Source: Mucilaginibacter limnophilus
GTDB taxonomy: Bacteria > Bacteroidota > Bacteroidia > Sphingobacteriales > Sphingobacteriaceae
Assembly (NCBI RefSeq): GCF_004005815.1
Contig: NZ_SACK01000010.1
Coordinates: 42,797-106,796 of the forward strand
DNA: 64,000 nucleotides
Direction of reading: 5' to 3'
Shown here: one piece after another, positions 16,909-25,316 of the stretch
Layout of the letters: every line of letters starts with the position of its first letter
Position numbering within the stretch: position 1 is the first letter of the stretch
Position numbers and translations under genes: made by a program
Notes under the pieces: generated by a model
Database searches by the model: none
The model's input: the letters and a program-made list of their open reading frames with translations, nothing else
Told to the model about the DNA's origin: nothing

Positions 16909-17012
16909 CCCCACCTAACCCTCCCTAAAGGATAGGGGCTTTATAATTATTGTATGGTGGATAACACAATATCAAATATATCTCTCCCCTCTGGGGAGAT
17001 CAAGAGGGACAT
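16909..17012. repeat. Repeat spanning the kdsB start region
   Basis: 16909-16936 reads AACCCCACCTAACCCTCCC then TAAAGGATAGGGGCTTT; 16981-17006 reads TCTCTCCCCTCTGGGGAGA then TCAAGAGGG. Both match a C/G-rich intergenic repeat style of Bacteroidota built around CCCTCCCC-type and CTGGGGAG blocks. The second block lies inside the first codons of kdsB. Confidence 0.55.
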
Positions 17013-17748
17013 CCTCGGCATCATTCCGGCCCGCTATGCCTCAAGCCGTTTCCCCGGCAAGCCCTTGGTCGACATCGGCGGTAAAAGCATGATACAGCGC
17101 GTGTATGAGCAGGCTAAAAAATGCACCTCGCTGGCGAAGGTTGTTGTAGCTACTGATGACGAGAGGATTTTTAACCATGTAACAACTTTTGGCGGCGAAG
17201 CGGTAATTACAGGTGAGCACCACCAAAGCGGCACCGACCGTTGTGCCGAGGTAGCAGCCGTGCACCATGAATATAATATTATCATCAATATACAGGGCGA
17301 TGAACCTTACATCGATCCGGCACAGATTACCAAACTCGCCGGTTGTTTTGCAGATGGCAATACTGAGATAGCCACTTTGATAAAGCAAATAAAAACGCCT
17401 GAAGACTTGCTGAATACCAATTCGCCCAAGGTAGTGGTGAATGTTCTTAATGAGGCGATATACTTTTCAAGATCACCCCTGCCCCATTATCGCGGCGAAG
17501 AAATAACTAACTGGCTTGAGCATCACACTTATTATAAACATATTGGCATATATGGTTACCGCGCCGATGTATTAAAGCAGATAACCCAACTCCCTGTATC
17601 ATCATTGGAAACGGCCGAAAAGCTGGAGCAGCTTCGCTGGATTGAAAATGGCTACCACATAAAGGTTGCCGAAACCGTGCTGGAAACACATGCTATAGAT
17701 ACGCCGGAAGATTTGCAATTGCTGTTTAAAAAGCAATCAGATAATTAA
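16954..17748 (+). CDS. kdsB: 3-deoxy-manno-octulosonate cytidylyltransferase
   Basis: 264 residues. Activates Kdo with CTP for lipid A-core assembly. The family's first strand IIPARYASSRFPGKPL appears at about residue 28, whereas KdsB proteins normally begin two or three residues before it; INIQGDEPYI and the late VSSLETAEKLEQLRW region are conserved. No closer ATG exists in frame, so translation must start at 16954 or from a non-ATG codon. The additional 25 residues (VDNTISNISLPSGEIKRD) are encoded by repeat-like DNA. A small unknown gene follows after 11 nt. Pairs functionally with the ADP-heptose genes at 34-37 kb. Confidence 0.93.
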   Translation: MVDNTISNISLPSGEIKRDILGIIPARYASSRFPGKPLVDIGGKSMIQRVYEQAKKCTSLAKVVVATDDERIFNHVTTFGGEAVITGEHHQSGTDRCAEVAAVHHEYNIIINIQGDEPYIDPAQITKLAGCFADGNTEIATLIKQIKTPEDLLNTNSPKVVVNVLNEAIYFSRSPLPHYRGEEITNWLEHHTYYKHIGIYGYRADVLKQITQLPVSSLETAEKLEQLRWIENGYHIKVAETVLETHAIDTPEDLQLLFKKQSDN

Positions 17749-17759
17749 TCAACAGAACG

Positions 17760-18305
17760 ATGAAAATAGGGCGCCGCTTCAATCAGCTAACATTTAATGA
17801 GTATCTGCTCTGCATTGATAACTATAAAAAGTACTCAAACTTTAATACCCTTGGGTTGTATCGTTCTCTTTTAGAAAATGAAAATCTAACAATTGCCGAA
17901 AAAATTGAAGTGCGGGATTATGCACACAAAACATTTAAGAAAGCATTTAATTTTTTTCAATTAAAAGACCCACAAGTATATGTTGAAGTTTCTACCCTGG
18001 GCGAAACAATAACAGAAGGTGATAAGGAAAAACTTTGGGCTGACATCCGCAAAAACCAGCAGCAGATATTAGGTGACAAACGAATCAGGCACCGTAATTT
18101 TGGCACTTACTCTAAACATAATTGTCCTTATAATGACTGTATTTTTAATGGTATCATGATCAGGCAAGGGTCGGTGCTTTCACATGGCGGTATGCATTTT
18201 TATAGCGATAGAAGCAAGTATGGTCGGGAAGCAAAATTCCAAAAAAGGAAATTGGACAGGAAACAAAAAAGGCAAATTATTAACCACCACCTGCTTACCG
18301 AATAA
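17760..18305 (+). CDS. Uncharacterised basic protein downstream of kdsB
   Basis: 181 residues, cytosolic by composition, no signal peptide or membrane span. N-terminal half is helical (TFNEYLLCIDNYKKYSN, LTIAEKIEVRDYAHKTF). The middle has KHNCPYNDCIFNG, a Cx4C pair that might bind metal, followed by GSVLSHGGMHFYSDRSKYG. The C-terminus is very basic (RKLDRKQKRQI). Starts 11 nt after kdsB, probably co-transcribed. A/T-richer than its neighbours. I do not recognise a family; the basic tail and cysteine pair make nucleic-acid binding possible but unproved. Confidence 0.7.
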   Translation: MKIGRRFNQLTFNEYLLCIDNYKKYSNFNTLGLYRSLLENENLTIAEKIEVRDYAHKTFKKAFNFFQLKDPQVYVEVSTLGETITEGDKEKLWADIRKNQQQILGDKRIRHRNFGTYSKHNCPYNDCIFNGIMIRQGSVLSHGGMHFYSDRSKYGREAKFQKRKLDRKQKRQIINHHLLTE

Positions 18306-18370
18306 AAGCACAAAGCATCATCAAACCATTAGCTTTACATATAGTTAAGTAGAAAAACACATTGCAGATA

Positions 18371-19702
18371 ATGGCTGGCAAAAAAATTTACTATTTAGCT
18401 TTCACCTTACTTTCAATATCTGTACTGCTTGCCTCGTGCAGCGAGCAGGGTGGTATGGGCATATTCAAAAAACAATCGCCGCACGAGGCTTATGGCGATA
18501 AGCTAAAGAATGCCGGCCTCGACCGTACAGCCATGGGCAGCAAATGGTTTTTCAATGCTAATGATGTGTTGACCAAAACGCTTAACATCACCATCCCATA
18601 TCGTGAAACAGGTTACTTTGCCGCCGATAAACCCGGGGTAACCGCTTTGCGCTTTGATGCCAAACGCGGCCGCAAGATCAGCATCAACCTGGTAAAAAAA
18701 CCGGCGGTTAACTTTAGTATTTATGTTGATCTGTTTGAACTGAAAACTAATAACGAAACCAAGCTACTTGCATCAGCAGATACCACCGGAACCTTGCTTG
18801 AATACGAGATAAAAAAAGATGGCAGATACATCATCCGCCTGCAACCTGAGTTACTGCAAAGCGGTGAATATACACTTACCGTTTCAGCCGGACCGTCGTT
18901 GGCGTTCCCCGTATCGTCATCGGGAAAGCCTTACATAGGCAGTATCTGGGGCGACGCTCGTGACGCAGGCATACGCCGGCATGAAGGCATTGACATTTTT
19001 GCGCCGAAGCTTACGCCTGCCTTAGCAGCCGCAAACGGCACCGTGAGCAATGTAACCGAGAACGCCCTGGGAGGCAGGGTTGTATTCTTTCATCCTAATA
19101 ATGCCGACTATACCCTGTACTACGCCCACCTTGATGTGCAATCTGTACAAGCCGGTCAGCAACTGCGCATAGGCGATACAGTCGGACTTGTTGGCAATAC
19201 CGGCAACGCACGTAATACACCGTCGCACCTGCATTTTGGCATATATGCAGATGGTGGGGCAATAAACCCTTTAGCTTTTATCGAAAAAGAATCTGCCCAA
19301 CCACCCACACTTACCGCCCCACTGGTTAACCTGAATGCTACCGTACGTACTTCAAACATTATCAATAAATTGTATGACAGTCCGGCAGAAAAAGGCCAAA
19401 CGTTGTTAAACCTGCCTAAAAATGCCGCCCTTACGGTAGAAGCTGCGTCGGCATCGTTTTATAAAGTAAAACTGCCGAACGGCTTAAGCGGCTACATAAG
19501 CGCCCGGGCTGTCGACCCGGTAAGTACTTTGCGCACCATAACTTTAAAAAGTGAACAGCGTTTGCTTGAAACCCCGGATACATTAACTGCGCCAAGTAAA
19601 AAACTGCTGGCGGCTGGCAATAAAGTTGATGTGCTGGCGGCTTTCAAAAATTATTATCTGGTGAATGATGATGGGGTTACGGGATGGGTGCTGGCTGAGT
19701 AA
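18371..19702 (+). CDS. M23 family metallopeptidase lipoprotein with SH3-like domains
   Basis: 443 residues from the ATG at 18371. SPII signal with LLASC. The LytM/M23 peptidase core carries all zinc ligands: H204 and D208 in HEGIDIF, then H286 and H288 in HLHFG. After it come two bacterial SH3-like repeats (about residues 315-380 and 385-443). The N-terminal part before the peptidase is a beta-rich PPC-like domain (IRLQPELLQSGEYTLTV). It probably cuts peptidoglycan cross-bridges while tethered to a membrane, with the SH3 modules binding the wall. The nearer in-frame codon at 18362 is a TTG and is not preferred. Confidence 0.9.
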   Translation: MAGKKIYYLAFTLLSISVLLASCSEQGGMGIFKKQSPHEAYGDKLKNAGLDRTAMGSKWFFNANDVLTKTLNITIPYRETGYFAADKPGVTALRFDAKRGRKISINLVKKPAVNFSIYVDLFELKTNNETKLLASADTTGTLLEYEIKKDGRYIIRLQPELLQSGEYTLTVSAGPSLAFPVSSSGKPYIGSIWGDARDAGIRRHEGIDIFAPKLTPALAAANGTVSNVTENALGGRVVFFHPNNADYTLYYAHLDVQSVQAGQQLRIGDTVGLVGNTGNARNTPSHLHFGIYADGGAINPLAFIEKESAQPPTLTAPLVNLNATVRTSNIINKLYDSPAEKGQTLLNLPKNAALTVEAASASFYKVKLPNGLSGYISARAVDPVSTLRTITLKSEQRLLETPDTLTAPSKKLLAAGNKVDVLAAFKNYYLVNDDGVTGWVLAE

Positions 19703-19712
19703 GATTTTAGCT

Positions 19713-19806
19713 TCGTCATGTCGAACAAAGCACTTGATGGGCATATATCTTCATATCTGAAGATGACAAAAGAAAATCAGCGCAATCATCAAATCACAAA
19801 AATCAG
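19713..19806. repeat. Composite intergenic repeat upstream of pyrG
   Basis: 19713-19768 is a degenerate TGTCAT-family element (CGTCATGTCGAAC ... TGAAGATGACA). It is followed by 19775-19806, AATCAGCGCAATCATCAAAT then CACAAAAATCAG, a second repeat type also present at 25044-25078. An 88-codon frame across this block is low-complexity and not a gene. Confidence 0.55.
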
Positions 19807-19911
19807 GTTTAAACAACTACTTAACTACCACTGCTACAGCCACTGCCACTGCTCTCCTCTTTCCACATTCACTATTTTCTCAACAACACCGCAAAGCCTG
19901 AAATTTTTTCT

Positions 19912-19919
19912 TACTTTTG
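19912..19919 (+). promoter_or_regulatory. Candidate -7 box for pyrG (TACTTTTG)
   Basis: Exact TAnnTTTG match, 61 nt before the pyrG ATG, leaving an untranslated leader of about 55 nt. Confidence 0.5.
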
Positions 19920-19980
19920 TACCCCGTACACAAACATTTGGCATCGGCTTTAAACCGCTTGTCAAAATTCAAAAAACAAC

Positions 19981-21591
19981 ATGACCAAGTATATTTTTGT
20001 TACGGGCGGCGTTACTTCGTCGTTAGGGAAAGGCATTATTTCCGCATCATTAGCTAAACTTTTACAGGCGCGCGGCTACCGCGTAACCATCCAAAAGTTC
20101 GACCCTTATATCAACGTCGATCCGGGAACGCTTAATCCTTATGAGCATGGCGAGTGCTATGTAACCGAGGATGGTGCCGAAACCGACCTTGACCTTGGCC
20201 ACTACGAGCGTTTTTTGAACACGCCTACCTCGCAATCAAATAACATTACCACCGGACGTATTTACCAGAATGTGATCACACGCGAGCGTGAGGGTGCTTT
20301 TTTGGGTAAAACGGTACAGGTTGTTCCGCATATTACTGATGAGATAAAACGCAACTTCCGCATACTTGGTGAAAACGGCGAGTACGACATCGTGATAACC
20401 GAAATTGGCGGTACCGTAGGTGACATCGAGTCGCTGCCGTTTGTTGAGGCTGTGCGCCAGTTCAGGTGGGAAATGGGTTCGAGCAATTCACTGGTTATAC
20501 ATCTTACGCTTATACCTTTCCTTGCTGCGGCGGGCGAGTTGAAAACCAAGCCGACGCAACACTCGGTTAAAATGCTATTGGAATATGGTATTCAACCGGA
20601 TATTCTGGTTTGCCGTACCGAGCATCACATTAATCAGGATATCCGTAAAAAGATCGCCTTGTTTTGTAACGTGAATATCAACGCGGTTATCGAGTCTATC
20701 GATGCGTCGACCATATACGATGTTCCCCTGCTGATGCTAAAAGAGCAGTTAGATAAAACTGTATTAACTAAATTAAAGCTTCCGCTTAAACATGAGCCTG
20801 ATCTGGAAAGCTGGAAGGACTTTCTTGGCCGCCTGAAGAACCCTACGTCAGAAGTACGCATTGGCTTAGTAGGCAAGTATGTTGAATTACCTGACGCTTA
20901 TAAATCAATCACTGAGGCATTTATACATGCCGGCGCTAAAAACGAATGCAAGGTACGTGTAGAGTTTATCCATTCGGAGCAGTTAACGCCGGGCAATGCG
21001 ATTGAGCGCCTTAAAGGCCTGCATGGCGTATTGGTAGCGCCGGGCTTTGGCGAGCGTGGTTTCGAAGGGAAGATTGAGGCTATTCGCTATGTGCGCGAAA
21101 ACAACATTCCATTCTTCGGTATATGTCTGGGTATGCAGTGCGCTGTAGTTGAATTTGGCCGTCATGTATTAGGCTTTGAAGATGCCAGCAGTACCGAAAT
21201 GAATCCTGATACCAAGCACGCGGTGATCAGCATGATGGAAGAGCAGAAAAAAATCACTGCCAAAGGCGGCACTATGCGTTTGGGTGCTTACCCTTGCGAT
21301 ATTAAAAAAGGCACAAAAGCAGCCGCCATATATGGCAAAACCCACATTACCGAGCGCCACCGCCATCGTTATGAGTTTAATAATGAGTTTTTAAAGGATT
21401 ATGAAGCCGCGGGAATGATACCATCGGGTATTAACCCGCAAAACAACCTGGTTGAGATAGTTGAGCTTAAAAATCACCCATATTTTGTGGGTGCACAATT
21501 CCACCCCGAATTAAAATCAACAGTTGCTAATCCGCATCCACTTTTTATTAACTTTGTCGCCGCTTCGCTGGCTTATGCCCGCAAGAATTAA
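19981..21591 (+). CDS. pyrG: CTP synthase
   Basis: 536 residues, normal length. The N-terminal synthetase domain starts TKYIFVTGGVTSSLGKGI, with the P-loop and the DPYINVDPGTLNPYEHGE stretch; the C-terminal class I glutamine amidotransferase domain contains the nucleophile cysteine in GICLGMQCAV and its His/Glu partners in FHPEL near the end. Converts UTP to CTP using glutamine. It is followed after 18 nt by yidC, so the two are probably co-transcribed, linking nucleotide and membrane-protein functions only by chance of location. Confidence 0.97.
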   Translation: MTKYIFVTGGVTSSLGKGIISASLAKLLQARGYRVTIQKFDPYINVDPGTLNPYEHGECYVTEDGAETDLDLGHYERFLNTPTSQSNNITTGRIYQNVITREREGAFLGKTVQVVPHITDEIKRNFRILGENGEYDIVITEIGGTVGDIESLPFVEAVRQFRWEMGSSNSLVIHLTLIPFLAAAGELKTKPTQHSVKMLLEYGIQPDILVCRTEHHINQDIRKKIALFCNVNINAVIESIDASTIYDVPLLMLKEQLDKTVLTKLKLPLKHEPDLESWKDFLGRLKNPTSEVRIGLVGKYVELPDAYKSITEAFIHAGAKNECKVRVEFIHSEQLTPGNAIERLKGLHGVLVAPGFGERGFEGKIEAIRYVRENNIPFFGICLGMQCAVVEFGRHVLGFEDASSTEMNPDTKHAVISMMEEQKKITAKGGTMRLGAYPCDIKKGTKAAAIYGKTHITERHRHRYEFNNEFLKDYEAAGMIPSGINPQNNLVEIVELKNHPYFVGAQFHPELKSTVANPHPLFINFVAASLAYARKN

Positions 21592-21609
21592 TTTGTTCGA
21601 ATAATAAAA

Positions 21610-23433
21610 ATGGATAGAAATACATTCACAGGGTTGTTCCTGATCATGATCATCCTTGTTGCGGGCTTCTATATCATAAGGCCATCGGCAGATGATATAA
21701 AGAAAGCCCAGGAAACGGCACATGCCGATTCGGTTAAAAAAGGCCTCATTAAAACTCCCGGTGATGCTGTAAAAACAAATCAAACAGCTAAAGCCGATAC
21801 AAATCAAACTATTGATTCAGCCGTATTAAAAACACCTTTTGGTGCGGCTACCATAGGCAAACAGAATATTGTTGTTTTAGAGAACAGCGATATTAAAGTT
21901 AACCTTAACACACTGGGTGGTAAAGTACAAGCCGTTGAGCTTAAAAACTATAAAACCTTCGATAAAAAGCCGCTGGTGTTGTTTGATGGTGACGGCAATA
22001 AGTTCGGTTTCAGCTTTGCCGCAGCAAATAAGGATATTAATACCAACAACCTGTATTTTACGCAGGTTGCCACTTCTGATACTTCGATTACGCTGCGTTT
22101 AACTTACACTCCTCAGCAGTATATCGATTATGTGTACACCCTGCCTGCAAACGGCTTTAAACTTGGTTTAACCGTTAAAGCAACCGGGCTTGATAATATT
22201 ATTGCCAACAGCAAGTCGCTTAACCTGCAATGGGCTGCCAGTCTGCACAAACAGGAAAAGGACATGAAGCAGGAACGCGAGTTTTCGACTGTATATTATA
22301 AATATGCCAACGATAACGTTGAACACCTGACGGTTAATGGCGACGAGCAGAAAGACGCCACCGACAAAGAAAAAAAGGTACAGTGGATATCATTTAAACA
22401 GCACTTCTTTTCAAGCGTGCTGATTGCTAAAAACGGCGTTGAAAAAACCAATGTTGAAGTTAAAACTGATGTAAACAGCCTGACTGACGTTAAGAATATG
22501 ACCGCGAATGTTACGCTTATGCGTGATGCTGGTGGCGCTATTCCGCTGGAGTTTTACTTTGGCCCAAACCAGTTCAGCATCCTTAAAAAACAAGGATATG
22601 ACTTGCAGGACCAGGTTGACATGGGCTGGGGGCCGCTTAAATACATTAACCGTTTTGTTGTATTGCCGGTATTTAACTTCCTTAACCAGTTTAACTGGAA
22701 CTATGGTATAATTATCCTGGTACTTACCATTTTGCTTAAACTGGTATTATCGCCGCTTACCTACAAGTCGTACCTGTCAATGGCGAAAATGCGTGTGCTT
22801 AAGCCGGAGATGGATGAGATTAAGGCGAAAGTTGGTGAAGAAAACCCTACCCTGCTACAACAGGAATATCTGAAGCTGTACAAAAAAGCCGGTGTAAATC
22901 CGCTGGGCGGGTGTTTGCCTTTGGTATTGCAAATGCCAATCGTTATCGCTTTCTTCCGCTTTTTTCCAAGCTTGTTTGAGCTTAGAGGCGAGAGCTTCCT
23001 GTGGATGAAAGACCTGTCTACTTACGATGCAGTGATTACCTGGGGTTCAACCATACCGGTATTTGGTAACCACATCAGTTTAATGTGTTTACTGATGACC
23101 ATTTCGACACTGATCTATACTTATTTCAACAATCAGGTATCGGGCGCTACAGGGCAAATGAAATATATCGGTTATATTACCCCGCTTATTTTCTTTGGTA
23201 TGCTGAACAGCTACCCTGCCGGTTTGAACTATTACTACTTCCTGGCCAACATGTTAACTTTCGGTCAGCAGTACCTGATCAGGCTGATGGTTGATGACAA
23301 AAAGATCCATGCTAAAATCCAGGAAAACAAACAAAAACCTGAAGATCCTAAAAAGAAAAAATCAGGCTTTGCCGCTAAAATGGAAGAAATGATGCGCCAG
23401 CAACAACAAGCGCAGCAGGGAAAGAAGAAGTAG
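21610..23433 (+). CDS. yidC: Membrane protein insertase
   Basis: 607 residues. N-terminal anchor (residues 7-24), a large periplasmic beta-sandwich (about 70-340), then the conserved insertase core of five transmembrane helices from about 355 to 560 (NWNYGIIILVLTILLKLVLSPLTYKSYL onward, given here as NWNYGIIILVLT and SPLTYKSYLSMAKM). The hydrophilic C-terminal tail is rich in K and Q (PKKKKSGFAAK, QQQQAQQGKKK), as in Bacteroidota YidC. Works alone or with SecYEG to insert membrane proteins; SecDF is encoded 30 kb away. A clear terminator follows. Confidence 0.96.
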   Translation: MDRNTFTGLFLIMIILVAGFYIIRPSADDIKKAQETAHADSVKKGLIKTPGDAVKTNQTAKADTNQTIDSAVLKTPFGAATIGKQNIVVLENSDIKVNLNTLGGKVQAVELKNYKTFDKKPLVLFDGDGNKFGFSFAAANKDINTNNLYFTQVATSDTSITLRLTYTPQQYIDYVYTLPANGFKLGLTVKATGLDNIIANSKSLNLQWAASLHKQEKDMKQEREFSTVYYKYANDNVEHLTVNGDEQKDATDKEKKVQWISFKQHFFSSVLIAKNGVEKTNVEVKTDVNSLTDVKNMTANVTLMRDAGGAIPLEFYFGPNQFSILKKQGYDLQDQVDMGWGPLKYINRFVVLPVFNFLNQFNWNYGIIILVLTILLKLVLSPLTYKSYLSMAKMRVLKPEMDEIKAKVGEENPTLLQQEYLKLYKKAGVNPLGGCLPLVLQMPIVIAFFRFFPSLFELRGESFLWMKDLSTYDAVITWGSTIPVFGNHISLMCLLMTISTLIYTYFNNQVSGATGQMKYIGYITPLIFFGMLNSYPAGLNYYYFLANMLTFGQQYLIRLMVDDKKIHAKIQENKQKPEDPKKKKSGFAAKMEEMMRQQQQAQQGKKK

Positions 23434-23435
23434 GT

Positions 23436-23575
23436 TAGAGGTTGGAGATTACTAATCAGAGGTTAGTTTCTGTTACAATAATTAAAGTCCGCATTACAAT
23501 GCGGACTTTTTTGTTAAAGCGCTTTTTCTCAAAATTCTTAATCTCTAATTACTGACCTCTAATCTCAATTTTCAA
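23436..23575. repeat. Intergenic palindromic repeat around the yidC terminator
   Basis: Left part TTAGAGGTTGGAGATTACT at 23436 and right part ATCTCTAATTACTGACCTCT near 23541 form imperfect arms; the right part repeats AATCTC/CTCTAATC units like the heptamers inside lysA. The yidC terminator hairpin sits in the centre. Confidence 0.55.
23484..23513 (+). terminator. Intrinsic terminator of pyrG-yidC
   Basis: AAAGTCCGCAT (23484-23494) pairs with ATGCGGACTTT (23499-23509), followed by TTT. Confidence 0.85.
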
Positions 23576-23604
23576 AAAAATCGCTAACATAATTAGCAAA
23601 TCGC

Positions 23605-23612
23605 TACATTTG
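23605..23612 (+). promoter_or_regulatory. Candidate -7 box (TACATTTG) for the nuclease gene
   Basis: Exact TAnnTTTG match ending 4 nt before the ATG at 23617; predicts a leaderless mRNA. Confidence 0.45.
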
Positions 23613-23616
23613 AATT

Positions 23617-25020
23617 ATGTATGCGATAGTGGATATTGAAACGACGGGTGGGCATGCCAATGCCAATGGCATAACTGAAATTGCTATATGCATACATGAT
23701 GGGATGCAGGTTGTTAAACGCTACGAAACGCTTGTAAATCCACAGAAAGATATCCCCGTATATATTCGCGCGCTTACCGGTATCAGTAACGAGATGGTGC
23801 AGGAAGCACCGCTTTTTAAAGATGTCGCGCATGAAGTTTTTCAGTTATTAAGCGGAAAGATATTTGTAGCACATAACGTAAATTTCGATTACTCCTTTCT
23901 GCGTTATCACCTGGCGCAAGCCGGTTACGACCTTAACTGTAATAAGCTTTGTACCGTAAGGCTTGGCCGTAAAATAATGCCGGGCTTTCCATCGTATAGT
24001 TTGGGTAAGCTGTGCGTACAACTGGGCATCGAAAACCTGAGCCGCCACCGTGCCGCCGGCGATGCCGAGGCTACCGCGAAATTGTTTGGCATGTATGTCG
24101 CGGCTGATAAGGACGGGCATATCACTAAGGCGCTTAAGCAAAATTCAAAAGAGCAGTTGCTGCCGCCAAACCTTTCTAAAAAGGATATTGAACAATTGCC
24201 GTACATGCCGGGCGTATATTACTTTCATGATAACAAAGGCAAAGTAATTTATGTAGGCAAGGCCAAGAATCTTAAGAAACGTGTTTGCAGCCACTTTACC
24301 GGCAACAACCCGGGCAGGCAGCGGCAGGAGTTTTTGAAAAATATTTACAGCATTACCTACCAGCTTTGCGGCACCGAACTAATTGCCTTTGTGTTGGAAG
24401 CAATTGAAATAAAACGCCTGTGGCCAAAATATAACCGCTCACTTAAACGCTTCGAGCAAAAGTATGCACTGTATGATTATATAGATCAACGAGGATATGT
24501 GCGCCTGGCTGTGGATAAATATCACAAGCATCAGCAGCCTTTGTACACTTGCAATACCTTGTACGAAGGTTACACACTGGTAAACCGGCTGATTGAAAAC
24601 TTTGGTCTATGCCCGAAACTTTGTTTTATACAAAAGGGGCTGAGTACGGTATGTAATGGAGTTCATGGTGAGAACTGCGCCTGCACCGGTACTATGCCGC
24701 CCGACAAGTATAACGAACTGGTAAATAACGCGGTTGAGTCGCTTAATGAGGCGCTGCCAACCTTCGCAATACGCGATGAAGGCCGTACGTTTGACGAGCA
24801 CAGCTGCATACTGATAGAAAAAGGCCGCTTCTATGGCATGGGTTATGTGTCGCACTACTTTCAGGCTGATGGTATTGACCACCTGAAAACCCATCTTACC
24901 CCCTACCCAGGAAATGATTATATCCGCAATATTGTGTCAAACTACGCTGCCCGTTATCCGGAAAGGATGATGATGTTTGATACGAGGCTGGTTTCTGAAC
25001 CTCTGATTGATGTGATTTAA
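23617..25020 (+). CDS. DnaQ-like exonuclease fused to a GIY-YIG endonuclease domain
   Basis: 467 residues. Residues 1-165 are a DEDDh 3'-5' exonuclease: VDIETTG with D6 and E8, HNVNFDYSFL, and HRAAGDAEAT holding the last His and Asp. Residues about 197-275 are a UvrC-type GIY-YIG nuclease: PGVYYFHDNKGKVIYVGKAK with NLKKRV, and the acidic residue in LEAIEIKRLWPKYN. The C-terminal third resembles the region after GIY-YIG in Cho-like proteins and has a cysteine cluster (CPKLC, CNGVHGENCAC). Likely processes DNA repair intermediates by incision plus trimming. The last codons (SEPLIDVI) lie in one arm of an inverted repeat. Known fusion type, also found in Actinobacteria. Confidence 0.9.
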   Translation: MYAIVDIETTGGHANANGITEIAICIHDGMQVVKRYETLVNPQKDIPVYIRALTGISNEMVQEAPLFKDVAHEVFQLLSGKIFVAHNVNFDYSFLRYHLAQAGYDLNCNKLCTVRLGRKIMPGFPSYSLGKLCVQLGIENLSRHRAAGDAEATAKLFGMYVAADKDGHITKALKQNSKEQLLPPNLSKKDIEQLPYMPGVYYFHDNKGKVIYVGKAKNLKKRVCSHFTGNNPGRQRQEFLKNIYSITYQLCGTELIAFVLEAIEIKRLWPKYNRSLKRFEQKYALYDYIDQRGYVRLAVDKYHKHQQPLYTCNTLYEGYTLVNRLIENFGLCPKLCFIQKGLSTVCNGVHGENCACTGTMPPDKYNELVNNAVESLNEALPTFAIRDEGRTFDEHSCILIEKGRFYGMGYVSHYFQADGIDHLKTHLTPYPGNDYIRNIVSNYAARYPERMMMFDTRLVSEPLIDVI

Positions 25021-25080
25021 TGATCGATATGATTTAAATCTGCATCAGCGTAATCACCAAATCACATCAATCAGCGGTTC
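24997..25080. repeat. Inverted repeat whose left arm codes for the nuclease C-terminus
   Basis: 24997-25018 and 25059-25080 pair over 22 bp with one mismatch (right arm AAATCACATCAATCAGCGG and onward). The left arm runs into the stop codon at 25018-25020. Between them lies GCATCAGCGTAATCACC, the same repeat type as at 19775. Confidence 0.7.
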
Positions 25081-25087
25081 AACAAAC

Positions 25088-25173
25088 TGCGTTAGGGATA
25101 ACAGTGGATACCGGCCCTGTGGCTAAGGCCCTGCAGGCGTATGAATGTATAGCCCGACCCGAAGGGAACGTCC
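25088..25173. repeat. REP-like structured element
   Basis: Compact element beginning GCGTTAGGGATAACAGTGG, with ATACCGGCCC and later TATAGCCCGACCCGAAGGG. The GTTAGGGAT and AGCCCG-CCGAAGGGAACG blocks match my memory of an abundant interspersed element of Bacteroidota genomes; I cannot check this here. The GACCCGAAGGGAACGTC part can fold into a small hairpin. The rest of this spacer, to 25316, has no gene; there is only a weak 6-bp hairpin at 25260-25282. Confidence 0.45.
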
Positions 25174-25316
25174 AAACCACTTTATGTCCTGACTGACACC
25201 TAAACAAGTTAGGTGATGACGCTGAATTTTAGGTAGCGTTTGCCAAATCCAAAATTCCTCCAACAATCTCCGCACCTGTTGGTTATTCATAATCATTACC
25301 TATAAAAAACATTATT

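Noticed and set aside
19718..19984. 88-codon plus-strand frame overlapping the pyrG start
   Set aside because: Made of intergenic repeat sequence, low-complexity, overlaps the well-supported pyrG ATG and has no domain.
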